DNA from: Polaromonas sp.
Lineage (GTDB): Bacteria; Pseudomonadota; Gammaproteobacteria; Burkholderiales; Burkholderiaceae_C
Reading direction: 5' to 3'
Assembly: GCA_021731285.1 (NCBI GenBank)
Contig: JAKFXR010000043.1
Location: 1-64,000 of the forward strand
DNA: 64,000 nt
Both the position numbers and the translations under genes were made by a program. Of this stretch, positions 30,985 to 38,944 are shown one piece after another. The notes below the pieces were generated by a model. That model was not told where the DNA came from. It searched no databases and saw only the letters and a program-made list of their open reading frames with translations. Within the stretch, counting starts at the first letter, position 1. Every line of letters starts with the position of its first letter.

Positions 30985-32109
30985 ATGTTATTCGAATCTT
31001 CGATCCGCAAAGAGTTGGCACGCAGTTTTGGGGCAACCCTTGTGGTTTTGATGACCATCGTGATCACCATCATCCTGATCCGCACACTGGGACAGGCATC
31101 GCGCGGCAGCGTGAACCCGCAGGACGTGATGATGGTCATGGGCTACTCGGCCCTCGGGCGCTTGCCCATCATCCTGACGCTTTCGCTGTTTGTGGCCATG
31201 GTCAGCACCCTGTCGCGCATGTACCGCGACAGCGAGATGGTGGTCTGGTTTGTCAGCGGGCGCGGACTGGCCTTCTTTTTGGTGCCCCTTTTCCGTTTTG
31301 CCTGGCCCGTCCTGCTGGTCATCACGCTGATGTCGGTCTTTGTCTGGCCCTGGTCCAACGAGCAATCCCAGGAAATGAAAGACCGTTACGAGCAGCGGGG
31401 CGATCTGGAGCGTGTCTCACCTGGCCAATTCCAGGAGTCGTCCAGCGGCAACCGCGTGTTTTTCATAGACCGTGACGTCAGCCAGGAAAAAGCCAGCAGC
31501 AACGTCTTTATCGCCTCCACCGAAAAAGGCAAAAACTCGGTGACCACCGCGCGTTCGGGCCGCATTGAAACCGTGGGCACCTCCCAGGTCCTGATGCTGG
31601 ACAACGGCCAGCGGCTTGAAAACGAGATTGGCAAGTCAGCCATCAAGATCACCGAATTTGCGGAGTACGGCAGCAAGGCCGGCGACGACGTGCTGGCCGA
31701 CGGCACCCTGCCGGAGCGGTCCAAGTCCACGCGCGACCTGATCCGCACACCTACCCCGGCCAACCAGGGCGAGCTCGCGTGGCGGCTGGGCATGGCACTT
31801 GCCGCCGTCAATTTTGTGGTGATTGCGCTGGCCCTGGCCAGCGTGAATCCGCGCGCCGGGCGCAGCGGTAACCTGATTTTTGTGCTGTTTACCTTTGTGG
31901 TCTATCACAACCTCCTCAATCTGGGGCAAAGCTGGATCACCGTGGGTGTGGCCAACTTCGGGCCCTTTTTGCTGGCCTTGCATGGCGGGGCCCTGCTGCT
32001 GGCGCTGACGTGGCTGGCCAAACGACATCTGAACTGGACGTTCAGGGCGGCCGCCACGCGCCAGTTAAAGCGCCAGGCCGACCGTCGGGCAAGCAAGGCT
32101 GCCTCATGA
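30985..32109 (+). CDS. lptF: LPS export ABC transporter permease LptF
   Basis: One of the two permeases (LptF/LptG) of the LptB2FG complex that extracts LPS from the inner membrane. The 374-residue protein has three N-terminal helices, a periplasmic beta-jellyroll domain (about residues 110-265) and three C-terminal helices. It starts MLFESSIRKELARSFGATL at 30985; the 20 codons upstream are unrelated. Its stop overlaps the lptG start as ATGA. Confidence 0.94.
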   Translation: MLFESSIRKELARSFGATLVVLMTIVITIILIRTLGQASRGSVNPQDVMMVMGYSALGRLPIILTLSLFVAMVSTLSRMYRDSEMVVWFVSGRGLAFFLVPLFRFAWPVLLVITLMSVFVWPWSNEQSQEMKDRYEQRGDLERVSPGQFQESSSGNRVFFIDRDVSQEKASSNVFIASTEKGKNSVTTARSGRIETVGTSQVLMLDNGQRLENEIGKSAIKITEFAEYGSKAGDDVLADGTLPERSKSTRDLIRTPTPANQGELAWRLGMALAAVNFVVIALALASVNPRAGRSGNLIFVLFTFVVYHNLLNLGQSWITVGVANFGPFLLALHGGALLLALTWLAKRHLNWTFRAAATRQLKRQADRRASKAAS

Positions 32110-33260
32110 AGACCATACGTCGCCTGATTTACGGCGAGGTGCTGGCATCCATCGCTTTTGTCGCTGCCGGGTTTCTGGCGCTGTTTTTCTTTTTTGACCT
32201 CGTCGACGAACTGCAATACCTGGGTAAAAACGCCGCAGGCGCGGTGGTTTCCGACGCCAATACCTACCAGATCCGCCATGCACTGCTGTATGTGACGCTG
32301 CTTATCCCCAGCCACCTGTACGAACTGGTGCCTATCTCGGTGCTGATCGGCACCATCTTCGTGATGGCACGACTGGCGCAAAGCTCGGAGTACACCATCC
32401 TGCGCACCAGCGGTCTGGAGCCATGGCGTGCGCTCAAACTGCTGCTGGCGCTGGGCGGATTCTTCGTGATTCTGTGTTTCGCCACTGGTGACTATCTGGC
32501 CCCGGCCGCAGACCGCACGGCGCAGTTGCTCAAAGCCCGCTACCAGGGCCGCATCACCGTCGGGCAAACCGGCGCCTGGCTCAAGGAAAAGCAGTCCTAC
32601 AACAGCTATGTGGTCAATGTTGGCGCCCTCTCAGCCGACAACGAAATGCAGGGCGTGCGGGTATTTGAGTTTGGCAACAAGGGGCAACTGATATCCATCA
32701 CCCGGGCGCCCACCGCCAGATTCACCGCGGAGGACGCATGGATGCTTCATGGCGGTACCCGGACGGAATTTGCCGTCAGCGCCAACCAGACCAGCGCAAG
32801 CGGCGAGACACGGGACACCGCAAAAATCAGCATCAACAAGATCGACAGCTACCGCTGGCCCACCGAAATCAGCGCCGAGATGGTGTCGGTTGCCGTGCTC
32901 AAGCCCGAGCGCATGGGCACCATCGACCTGTTTAACTACATCCGCCACCTCACGGCCAACGGCCAGACGGCCCAGCGGTATGAGATTGAATTCTGGAAAA
33001 AGGTGTTTTACCCGCTCAGTTGCCTGGTCATGGTGGTGCTGGCCCTGCCCTTTGCCTACCTGCACTTTCGCAGCGGAGGCATCGCCGGCTATGTCTTTGG
33101 CGGGGTCATGATCGGCATCAGTTTCTTTTTGCTCAACAACGTTTTTGGCTACATCGGCAATCTGCAAAACTGGCAGCCCTGGCTGGCGGCGGCGGCGCCC
33201 GGCCTGCTGTACATGGCCATTTCACTGGGTGCCTTTGGCTGGCTGGTACTGCGCCGATGA
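32106..33260 (+). CDS. lptG: LPS export ABC transporter permease LptG
   Basis: The second permease of the LPS extractor, 384 residues, starting MKTIRRLIYGEVLASIAFVA. Topology mirrors LptF: three helices, a periplasmic domain, then three helices, with the conserved YEIEFWKKVFYPLSCLVMVV before helix 4. The ATG overlaps the lptF stop, and the stop overlaps the start of the next gene (cbiX), so three genes are translationally coupled. Confidence 0.95.
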   Translation: MKTIRRLIYGEVLASIAFVAAGFLALFFFFDLVDELQYLGKNAAGAVVSDANTYQIRHALLYVTLLIPSHLYELVPISVLIGTIFVMARLAQSSEYTILRTSGLEPWRALKLLLALGGFFVILCFATGDYLAPAADRTAQLLKARYQGRITVGQTGAWLKEKQSYNSYVVNVGALSADNEMQGVRVFEFGNKGQLISITRAPTARFTAEDAWMLHGGTRTEFAVSANQTSASGETRDTAKISINKIDSYRWPTEISAEMVSVAVLKPERMGTIDLFNYIRHLTANGQTAQRYEIEFWKKVFYPLSCLVMVVLALPFAYLHFRSGGIAGYVFGGVMIGISFFLLNNVFGYIGNLQNWQPWLAAAAPGLLYMAISLGAFGWLVLRR

Positions 33261-33619
33261 CGGCGACGGCCATCATTCTTTTTGCCCACGGCTCGCGCGA
33301 CCCCTTGTGGCGCCTGCCGATTGAAGCGGTGGCCCAGGCCATCCGCCAGCGCGATCCCGCCGCGCAGGTCAGCTGCGCCTACCTGGAGCTGTGCAGTCCC
33401 GATCTGCCCGCAGCCGCCGCACAACTGGTAGCCGCGGGCGCATCGGCCCTGAGGGTGTTTCCCCTGTTTCTGGGAGTTGGCAAACACGCCCGGGAAGACC
33501 TGCCCGGTCTGGTGGAGCAGCTGCGCGCTGCGCATCCGGGCGTAGCGGTCGAGCTGCTGCCCACCGCAGGCGAGGACAGCCGGTTGACCGCCCTGCTGGC
33601 CGATATCGCGCTTTCCTGA
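33257..33619 (+). CDS. Sirohydrochlorin chelatase-like protein (CbiX small type)
   Basis: A 120-residue single-domain CbiX/SirB-like protein. The metal-binding histidine is in LFAHGSRDP near residue 10, and the second region PLFLGVGKHAREDLPGL carries the other conserved His. Small CbiX proteins insert cobalt, or iron or nickel, into sirohydrochlorin. A role in siroheme for sulfite reductase would fit a cysB-type regulator lying downstream, but that is inference. It is coupled to lptG through ATGA. Confidence 0.88.
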   Translation: MTATAIILFAHGSRDPLWRLPIEAVAQAIRQRDPAAQVSCAYLELCSPDLPAAAAQLVAAGASALRVFPLFLGVGKHAREDLPGLVEQLRAAHPGVAVELLPTAGEDSRLTALLADIALS

Positions 33620-33654
33620 GCTCGCCCGTGCGCCTTTCTTTAGGCGGAAACAGG

Positions 33655-33680
33655 TGAAGTATGTACTTGACAAACCCTTA
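33655..33680 (+). repeat. Left terminal inverted repeat of the IS1595 element
   Basis: GAAGTATGTACTTGACAAAC followed by CCTTA. It contains a TTGACA at 33667-33672 that can act as a -35 box for the transposase, with AACAAT 17 bases further at 33690-33695. Confidence 0.88.
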
Positions 33681-33717
33681 GACAAGGGTAACAATCAGGC
33701 CATACCGAAAGAAAACC

Positions 33718-34644
33718 ATGGCCGCAATATTCGAACTCCCCCACTTCCAAGACGCTGACAAGGCACGCGAGTACCTTGAAAACCTCCGCTGGGCTGATGG
33801 CGTTGTCTGCCCTCATTGCGGCGTTATTGACGGTCATTACAAATTGCAGGGCAAGTCCACCCGCCCCGGCGTTTACAAATGCGGCTCATGCTCTGAGCAG
33901 TTCACCGTCACTGTTGGCACGGTGTTTGAGCGCTCCAAGATCAAGCTCAATGTCTGGCTGCAAGCCGTCCACCTGATGAGTGCCAGCAAAAAGGGCATCA
34001 GCGCCAAGCAGATCGAGCGCATGCTCGGTGTGTCTTACAAAACTGCGTGGTTCATGTGCCATCGCATCCGCGAAGCAATGACCCCCAACATCTATAACAA
34101 GATGGGTGGCCCCGGCACCATCGTGGAAGCTGACGAAACCTATTGGGGCAACAACAAGGCCGCGAAAATTCAGCGCGGCGCAAAAATGAAAATCGTCTCA
34201 CTGGTTGAGCGCGAGACGGGCCAAAAGCGTTCGTTTCACGTTGCCAATGTCACCAGCGAAACCGCCCGCGCCGTTCTGAAATCACAGGTACATCACGAAA
34301 CGCACTTGATGACTGATGAATCCAACATCTACACCAAGGTTGGCCGTCAATTCGCTCAGCACAGCACCGTGAACCACGGCGTTAAAGAATACGCCCGTGG
34401 CAACGTTACTAGCAATACCGTTGAGTCATCCTTCGCCATCCTGAAGCGCGGCCTCACAGGCACGTTTCACAGCGTCTCTGAGCGCCATTTGCAGCGCTAC
34501 GCTACCGAGTTCGACTTCCGCTGGAACTACCGCTCAGCCAATGGCTTCAATGACATTGAACGCGCTGATGCAGCCCTTAAAGCCATCGGTGGCAAGCGCC
34601 TGACTTATCGGCGGATTAACGGCCAGCAAAGCGCCCACCTTTGA
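33718..34644 (+). CDS. IS1595-family transposase
   Basis: A 308-residue ISXO2-like transposase, full length and apparently intact. The N-terminal zinc ribbon has CPHC (about residue 30) and CGSC (about residue 59). A helical DNA-binding part follows (ISAKQIERMLGVSYKTAWFM). The catalytic domain has its first Asp in VEADETYWG (about residue 139), the second in MTDESN (about 199) and the final acidic site in NTVESSFAILKRG (about 235). Expression could come from the TTGACA in the left terminal repeat. Two further genes on the same strand follow within the element. Confidence 0.95.
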   Translation: MAAIFELPHFQDADKAREYLENLRWADGVVCPHCGVIDGHYKLQGKSTRPGVYKCGSCSEQFTVTVGTVFERSKIKLNVWLQAVHLMSASKKGISAKQIERMLGVSYKTAWFMCHRIREAMTPNIYNKMGGPGTIVEADETYWGNNKAAKIQRGAKMKIVSLVERETGQKRSFHVANVTSETARAVLKSQVHHETHLMTDESNIYTKVGRQFAQHSTVNHGVKEYARGNVTSNTVESSFAILKRGLTGTFHSVSERHLQRYATEFDFRWNYRSANGFNDIERADAALKAIGGKRLTYRRINGQQSAHL

Positions 34645-34737
34645 AAGCCTTGTAGCTAAGCTACTTGGCAGCAAGGGTAAAACCTAAAAGTCCAGCGCCG
34701 CCACACGCTACAGTCCATAGCTTCACAGGGGGAAGCT

Positions 34738-35064
34738 ATGCGAGAACTAAAGGTAATGGTCGCGGTCGATGGAATGGACGGGTTTTCGCTCTGCGATGCT
34801 ATCGAGCTGCAAGGCGGAATTTGGCTCGTGCCCAAATGGATCGAATCCCCATCCGAAGGATGGAAAACCCCAGCGCGAATGTTTCTGATGAACTTACTCC
34901 CGCATCAGAAAATGGGAGGGGATTGGCCGAATGAATATGTACTAAGCGAGTCACTGCCCAAAGAGTTGTTCGACGGGAGCGACACGTCGAAACTAGATAT
35001 TCGGTTCTCTGTTCAAGATGCGCCGATTGCCATCCAGATACCGATAACAAAGGGTGTTCACTAG
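34738..35064 (+). CDS. Hypothetical passenger gene in the IS1595 element
   Basis: A 108-residue acidic protein (starts MRELKVMVAVDGMDGFSLCD) that I do not recognise. There is no signal peptide or membrane segment. A strong GGGGGAAG ribosome site precedes the ATG, and an intrinsic terminator follows the stop by 17 bases, so it is a well-formed gene. Its place between the transposase and the right terminal repeat makes it cargo of the element. Confidence 0.65.
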   Translation: MRELKVMVAVDGMDGFSLCDAIELQGGIWLVPKWIESPSEGWKTPARMFLMNLLPHQKMGGDWPNEYVLSESLPKELFDGSDTSKLDIRFSVQDAPIAIQIPITKGVH

Positions 35065-35080
35065 TCATTTCTAGTCCACA

Positions 35081-35110
35081 AAAAACCGGCTCACTTGGCC
35101 GGTTTTTCTT
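35081..35110 (+). terminator. Intrinsic terminator inside the IS1595 element
   Basis: AAAAACCGGC and GCCGGTTTTT form a 10-bp stem with a 7-base loop, followed by a T-rich run. It ends the transposase and first passenger transcripts. Confidence 0.85.
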
Positions 35111-35217
35111 TTTCAGGTTGAGGTTTAACCTTGGGGTCTGGTGGCGTGTCAAGCATGCGCTTTAGTACGTCATCAAATACAGGTGGTTTTCCGTCCGGGA
35201 TTTCAGGAGGTTTGTTC

Positions 35218-35766
35218 ATGGGTGACGATCCGGTAAATGACTTGATGGCTAAGTTCTGTCAAGCATTAGGCTATTTTATTTATTCCTACGTCCAGGCCGA
35301 GTCTCACCTGAAGCGCGTTGCGATCCACAAAACTGGAGTTCAAGAAAACATCGGACGCGCTCTGTATGCGTCGGCGAGGGTCAAACCCATTATCGATACG
35401 CTTCGCAGGATTCAAGAGGGCTTGGAGGTGAAAAATCATGTTCGCCTACAAGAGGCCTTTGCACAGTTTGCGACCATCACCGAAATGCGCGACAAGCTTA
35501 TGCATCAAGGCTTCCATGTAAAACAAGACCTCACGATTGAAACGACCAATGGGTACATCTCCAATGCGAATAATCGCAAGACATTTCTGGTTTCCATTGA
35601 TGACCTTCAACTAATGTCCTCCGATCTTGCTCTTATTCAAGCGCGATTTTCGGTTTACGGCATGCCTCCACCTAGCGGCCCGGACGAAGCGGTGAAGGCT
35701 TACCTTGACGCGCTTGAGCCAACTTTATCCGCTCCATTTCGGTATAAATTTCCCTCGCCAAAGTGA
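35218..35766 (+). CDS. Hypothetical passenger protein with a HEPN-like motif
   Basis: A 182-residue protein starting at the ATG at 35218, which follows a perfect AGGAGG site. Residues are mostly helical, with a motif TEMRDKLMHQGF near residue 95: Arg, four residues, His. This Rx4H pattern and the helical context (LGYFIYSYVQAESHLKRVA earlier) resemble HEPN domains, which are often RNases in toxin-antitoxin or abortive-infection systems, or non-enzymatic scaffolds. No other family assignment can be made. It lies after the terminator of the first passenger gene, so it probably has its own promoter. Its 3' end overlaps the leftward small gene. Confidence 0.6.
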   Translation: MGDDPVNDLMAKFCQALGYFIYSYVQAESHLKRVAIHKTGVQENIGRALYASARVKPIIDTLRRIQEGLEVKNHVRLQEAFAQFATITEMRDKLMHQGFHVKQDLTIETTNGYISNANNRKTFLVSIDDLQLMSSDLALIQARFSVYGMPPPSGPDEAVKAYLDALEPTLSAPFRYKFPSPK

Positions 35767-35887
35767 AATTGTCGTAGGTGTCTGCGATCTCATCCAGACG
35801 CGCACAACCAGCCGAAACCATTTCCGGCGTAATCTCAACAACGGCTTGAGCAACCGGCCTGTCACGCGGCTCGATTATTGGGCTCAT
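35672..35887 (-). CDS. Small hypothetical passenger protein, convergent with the HEPN-like gene
   Basis: A 71-residue frame from the ATG at 35887, or 78 residues from the ATG at 35908 inside the terminal repeat. The stretch ITPEMVSAGCARLDEIADTY followed by a Tyr/Met/Glu-rich helix resembles short proteins of phages and plasmids that I cannot name. It overlaps the HEPN-like gene by 95 bases on the opposite strand, like some antitoxin partners. The strong promoter in the right terminal repeat points into it but lies inside its first codons, so the true start is uncertain. Confidence 0.45.
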   Translation of the reverse strand: MSPIIEPRDRPVAQAVVEITPEMVSAGCARLDEIADTYDNFTLAREIYTEMERIKLAQARQGKPSPLRPGR

Positions 35888-35902
35888 ATTAGGGTTTGTC
35901 AA
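35874..35902 (-). promoter_or_regulatory. Sigma-70 promoter in the right terminal repeat
   Basis: On the minus strand TTGACA (35897-35902), 17 bases, then AATAAT (35874-35879). The -35 box is part of the terminal repeat, as in the left end (33667). It would drive inward transcription against the rightward passenger genes. Confidence 0.55.
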
Positions 35903-35914
35903 ATACATACTTCG
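35889..35914 (-). repeat. Right terminal inverted repeat of the IS1595 element
   Basis: Read on the minus strand this is GAAGTATGTATTTGACAAAC then CCTAA, differing from the left end at two of 25 positions. Confidence 0.88.
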
Positions 35915-35957
35915 CGGAAACAGGCATAATGAACCAAGTAATTAGCTTGAATAAGAT

Positions 35958-36902
35958 ATGAATCTTCACCAATTTCGTTTTGTCCAGGAAGCCGTCCGGC
36001 GCAACCTGAACCTCACCGAGACAGCACGCGCGCTGCACACCTCGCAACCCGGCGTCTCCAAGGCCATCATCGAGCTGGAGGAAGAACTCGGCGTCGAGAT
36101 TTTCGCGCGGCACGGCAAGCGCCTCAAGCGCGTGACAGAGCCCGGAGAGCATGTGCTCAAAAGCATTGAGCTGATCATGCGGGAGATCGGCAACCTGCGG
36201 CGCATCGGCGAGCAGTTCTCGGCCCAGGACAGCGGCACCCTGTCGATTGCCACCACCCACACGCAGGCCAGGTATGTGTTGCCGGTGCCGGTTGCCAGGC
36301 TGCGCGAAGCCTTCCCCAAGGTCAATGTCAGCATGCACCAGGGCTCGCCCGACCAGGTCGCCCGCATGCTGATCGACGAAGTTGCCGAGATCGGCATTGC
36401 CACCGAATCCCTCACCCAGTACGAAGAGCTGGTCACCCTGCCCTGCTACGAATGGCAGCACATGCTGGTGATGCCTGCAGACCACCCCCTGGCCAGCCAG
36501 GAAAACATCACACTCGAAGAACTCGCGCAGCAGCCGCTGATCACCTACCACCCGTCGTTTACCGGCCGCACCAAGATTGACCTGGCCTTTGCCGCCAAAC
36601 GCCTGCAGCCGCGGATTGCGCTGGAAGCGATCGATTCCGACGTCATCAAGACTTACGTGCGCCTGGGCCTTGGGGTGGGCATCGTGGCCGAGATGGCGCT
36701 CAAGGACGATGGCACCAACAGCGACCTGCTCTCCCGCGCGGCCGGACCTCTGTTCGGTGTGAACGTGGCGCGCGTGGCTTTCAAGCGCAGCTCTTATCTG
36801 CGCAATTTCGTCTACAAATTTGCCGAGCTGCTCAGTGACAAACTCGACCGGGCCGCAATCACCAAAGCCATGAGCAGCCGCCACAACGAGATGGAGCCCT
36901 GA
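35958..36902 (+). CDS. cysB: CysB-like LysR-type transcriptional regulator
   Basis: A 314-residue LysR regulator close to CysB/Cbl. The DNA-binding part has MNLHQFRFVQEAVRRNLNLT, TARALHTSQPGVSKAI and ELGVEIFARHGKRL, and the effector domain has TTHTQARYVLPVPV and YHPSFTGRTKID, which are typical of CysB. CysB-type proteins activate sulfate uptake and cysteine synthesis when O-acetylserine or N-acetylserine is present; Cbl acts on sulfonate use. The sulfate importer at 55,714-59,784 is the obvious local target. An IS1595 element ends 43 bases upstream of the ATG, so the native promoter has been displaced or replaced. Confidence 0.9.
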   Translation: MNLHQFRFVQEAVRRNLNLTETARALHTSQPGVSKAIIELEEELGVEIFARHGKRLKRVTEPGEHVLKSIELIMREIGNLRRIGEQFSAQDSGTLSIATTHTQARYVLPVPVARLREAFPKVNVSMHQGSPDQVARMLIDEVAEIGIATESLTQYEELVTLPCYEWQHMLVMPADHPLASQENITLEELAQQPLITYHPSFTGRTKIDLAFAAKRLQPRIALEAIDSDVIKTYVRLGLGVGIVAEMALKDDGTNSDLLSRAAGPLFGVNVARVAFKRSSYLRNFVYKFAELLSDKLDRAAITKAMSSRHNEMEP

Positions 36903-36907
36903 CCACC

Positions 36908-38092
36908 ATGACGACAGCAGACACCGTTATCGAACGCACACCCGCACTGCGCACCAAACTGCCTGCGGTAGGCACGACCATCTTTACCGTGATGTCGGCG
37001 CTGGCACTGGAGAAAAAGGCCGTCAATCTGGGCCAGGGCTTTCCGGACTTTGAATGCGACCCGCAGCTGGTCAACGCCGTCACCGATGCGATGACCCGGG
37101 GCCTGAACCAGTACCCGCCCATGACCGGCGTGCCGGTGCTGCGCGAGGCCATCGCTGCCAAGCTGCTTCAATTGCACGGCCGAAGCTACGACGCCAACCT
37201 GGAGATCACGGTGACCGCCGGCGCAACCCAGGCCATCATCACTGCCATCCTGGCCGTCGTACATCCCGGTGACGAAGTCATCGTGCTCGAGCCCTGTTAC
37301 GACAGCTATGTGCCCAACATCGAGCTGGCAGGCGGCGTGGCCGTCCGGGTGCCCCTGATCCCCGGCAGCTTCCGGCCCGACTTCGACAAAATCTCTGCCG
37401 CCATCAGCAGCAAAACCCGCGCCATCCTCATCAACTCGCCGCACAACCCCAGCGCCACCGTCTGGACGCGCGAGGACATGCTGCGTCTGCAGGACATACT
37501 GGCGCCCACCGACGTGCTGCTGATCAGTGACGAGGTCTATGAGCACATGGTGTTTGATGCAGCCCAGGGGCGGGCGCATGAAAGCGCCGCAAGGTTTCCC
37601 GGGCTGGCGGCGCGTGCCTTCATCGTCAGCAGCTTCGGCAAGACCTACCACGTGACCGGCTGGAAGGTGGGCTACGTCGCCGCGCCCGCTTCACTGACGG
37701 CGGAGTTTCGCAAGGTGCACCAGTTCAATGTATTCACCGTCAACACGCCGGTGCAGTACGGCCTGGCGAGCTACATGGCCAACCCGCGGCCGTATCTGGA
37801 TTTGCCGGCCTTCTACCAGCGCAAGCGGGATCTGTTTCGCGCCGGCCTGGCCAGGACCCGCCTGAAGTTGCTTCCCAGCGAAGGCAGCTACTTCCAGTGC
37901 GTCGATATCTCCGGGGTCAGCGATCTCAACGAAGCTGACTTCTGCAAATGGCTGACCACAGAGATCGGCGTGGCCGCCATTCCGCTGTCGGCGTTTTATG
38001 GCAATGGCTTTGACCAGCGGGTGGTGCGGTTTTGTTTTGCGAAGAAGGATGAGACCTTGAATCTGGCGCTTGAGCGGCTGGAAAAGCTATAA
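36908..38092 (+). CDS. PLP-dependent aminotransferase (methionine aminotransferase YbdL type)
   Basis: A 394-residue class I/II aminotransferase. FTVMSALALEKKAVNLGQGF and PDFECDPQLV at the start, GATQAI, DEVYEHMVF and the Schiff-base lysine in SSFGKTYHVTGWKVGY fit the YbdL/kynurenine aminotransferase group, which transaminates methionine, aromatic amino acids or kynurenine with 2-oxoacids. It starts five bases after the cysB-like stop, so the two are probably one transcription unit, which would fit a sulfur-amino-acid role (inference). Confidence 0.88.
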   Translation: MTTADTVIERTPALRTKLPAVGTTIFTVMSALALEKKAVNLGQGFPDFECDPQLVNAVTDAMTRGLNQYPPMTGVPVLREAIAAKLLQLHGRSYDANLEITVTAGATQAIITAILAVVHPGDEVIVLEPCYDSYVPNIELAGGVAVRVPLIPGSFRPDFDKISAAISSKTRAILINSPHNPSATVWTREDMLRLQDILAPTDVLLISDEVYEHMVFDAAQGRAHESAARFPGLAARAFIVSSFGKTYHVTGWKVGYVAAPASLTAEFRKVHQFNVFTVNTPVQYGLASYMANPRPYLDLPAFYQRKRDLFRAGLARTRLKLLPSEGSYFQCVDISGVSDLNEADFCKWLTTEIGVAAIPLSAFYGNGFDQRVVRFCFAKKDETLNLALERLEKL

Positions 38093-38136
38093 AAACGATA
38101 GCGCACTATTCCCGCCGCTAAAGGGCAAAGTGCCGA
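38086..38136 (+). repeat. Family-2 repeat after the aminotransferase gene
   Basis: CTATAAAAACGATAGCGCAC then a spacer with CCGCTAAAGGGCAAAGTGCC. This is the family-2 layout: AT-rich hairpin, spacer, AAAGGGC. It overlaps the stop codon of the aminotransferase gene. Confidence 0.55.
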
Positions 38137-38154
38137 TTTTATGGATGATCAGGC

Positions 38155-38736
38155 TCAAGCGTCGCCAACCCCGATGGGGGCAGGGGCGGTCAGCACGATG
38201 CGGGTAAACAGCCGGTCGTAACACGGGTCGCGTGCGCCGCCGGCCAGGGGGTCGCGTTGCTGCTGGAAGACCGCGTCCAGCTGGGCCCAATCGTCGGCCG
38301 TCAGTGCTTTTTGCGCCGTCGGCAGCAACTGTGTTTCTTCGATACGCATGTGCTCGAGGTAAAAACCCACATAGGCTTTTGCCGCGTCGGCAAAAGCTGC
38401 GTGCCGCGACTCGCCCACCAGCTCCCAGGCCAGCAGCAGGTGCTGCAGTTCCCGCACCTTGCCTTCGCCCATCATGTGGTCAGCCTCCAGCCGGCGGATC
38501 ACCGGCATCAGCTCGGGCGCGGCGCGCGCAATCCGCGGAAACAGAAGATCCGACTCCTTGGGGTGGTGCAACTTCTCGGGAAACTCGTCGATGTAAAACA
38601 GCATCGCGCGCAACACGTCAAAAAAGCGCTCCGGCTCGTCGCCCGGACCTCGGTCCAGCATCATCAACAAGGAACGCAGCACGGCCGCCACGGCGGCATG
38701 CTCGTCGCGGATGATCTGGAGGGTGGAATGTGGCAT
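38155..38736 (-). CDS. Hemerythrin HHE domain protein
   Basis: A 193-residue protein with a hemerythrin HHE cation-binding domain over about residues 5-145: His in RDEHAAVAA, then EKLHHPKESDLLFP, EADHMMGE and EHMRIEETQLLP carry the His/Glu ligands of a di-iron site. Bacterial proteins of this type bind O2 or NO, or help repair iron clusters. Start is the ATG at 38736. A near-perfect FNR/Dnr-type box lies 35 bases upstream, implying control by oxygen or NO. Confidence 0.88.
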   Translation of the reverse strand: MPHSTLQIIRDEHAAVAAVLRSLLMMLDRGPGDEPERFFDVLRAMLFYIDEFPEKLHHPKESDLLFPRIARAAPELMPVIRRLEADHMMGEGKVRELQHLLLAWELVGESRHAAFADAAKAYVGFYLEHMRIEETQLLPTAQKALTADDWAQLDAVFQQQRDPLAGGARDPCYDRLFTRIVLTAPAPIGVGDA

Positions 38737-38770
38737 GGAGACAGCTTGGCACAGGAGACGGCAGTGCGAT

Positions 38771-38784
38771 TTGATCCATGTCAA
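38771..38784. promoter_or_regulatory. FNR/Dnr-type box upstream of the hemerythrin gene
   Basis: TTGATCCATGTCAA fits the TTGAT-N4-ATCAA consensus of FNR/ANR/DNR regulators with one deviation (GTCAA). It is centred about 41 bases before the hemerythrin ATG, so it could be activating or repressing depending on the transcription start, which cannot be read off here. Confidence 0.7.
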
Positions 38785-38944
38785 CACCCGGGAGCGTACG
38801 GCCTGCGGGCACCCCGTCCACAAAGAGTTCTGGGGACAGCCCCCCGGACTGTAGGAAGCCCCTGACGGCAATTCAGCGCACCTTCCTGCGTGCGCGCCCC
38901 GAAACGCGGGCAACAATGAATCCATTCATAACAAGGAGTTCCAC

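Larger units (their letters stand above)
33655..35914 (+). mobile_element. IS1595-family insertion element with passenger genes, 2.26 kb
   Basis: The boundaries are inverted repeats: GAAGTATGTACTTGACAAAC at 33656 and its near-reverse-complement ending at 35913, matching at 23 of 25 positions. The ten bases CGGAAACAGG occur immediately outside both ends (33645-33654 and 35915-35924) as a target duplication; IS1595 elements are usually said to make 8 bp, so the exact edge may be off by a base. Inside are the transposase (33718-34644), two rightward small genes and one leftward one. Base composition is visibly lower in GC than the neighbours. The element lies between cbiX and the cysB-like gene. 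Confidence 0.9.

Noticed and set aside
34799-35152. 117-codon open frame inside the IS element on the minus strand
   Set aside because: Spans the terminator and runs antisense to the first passenger gene, with no ribosome site.
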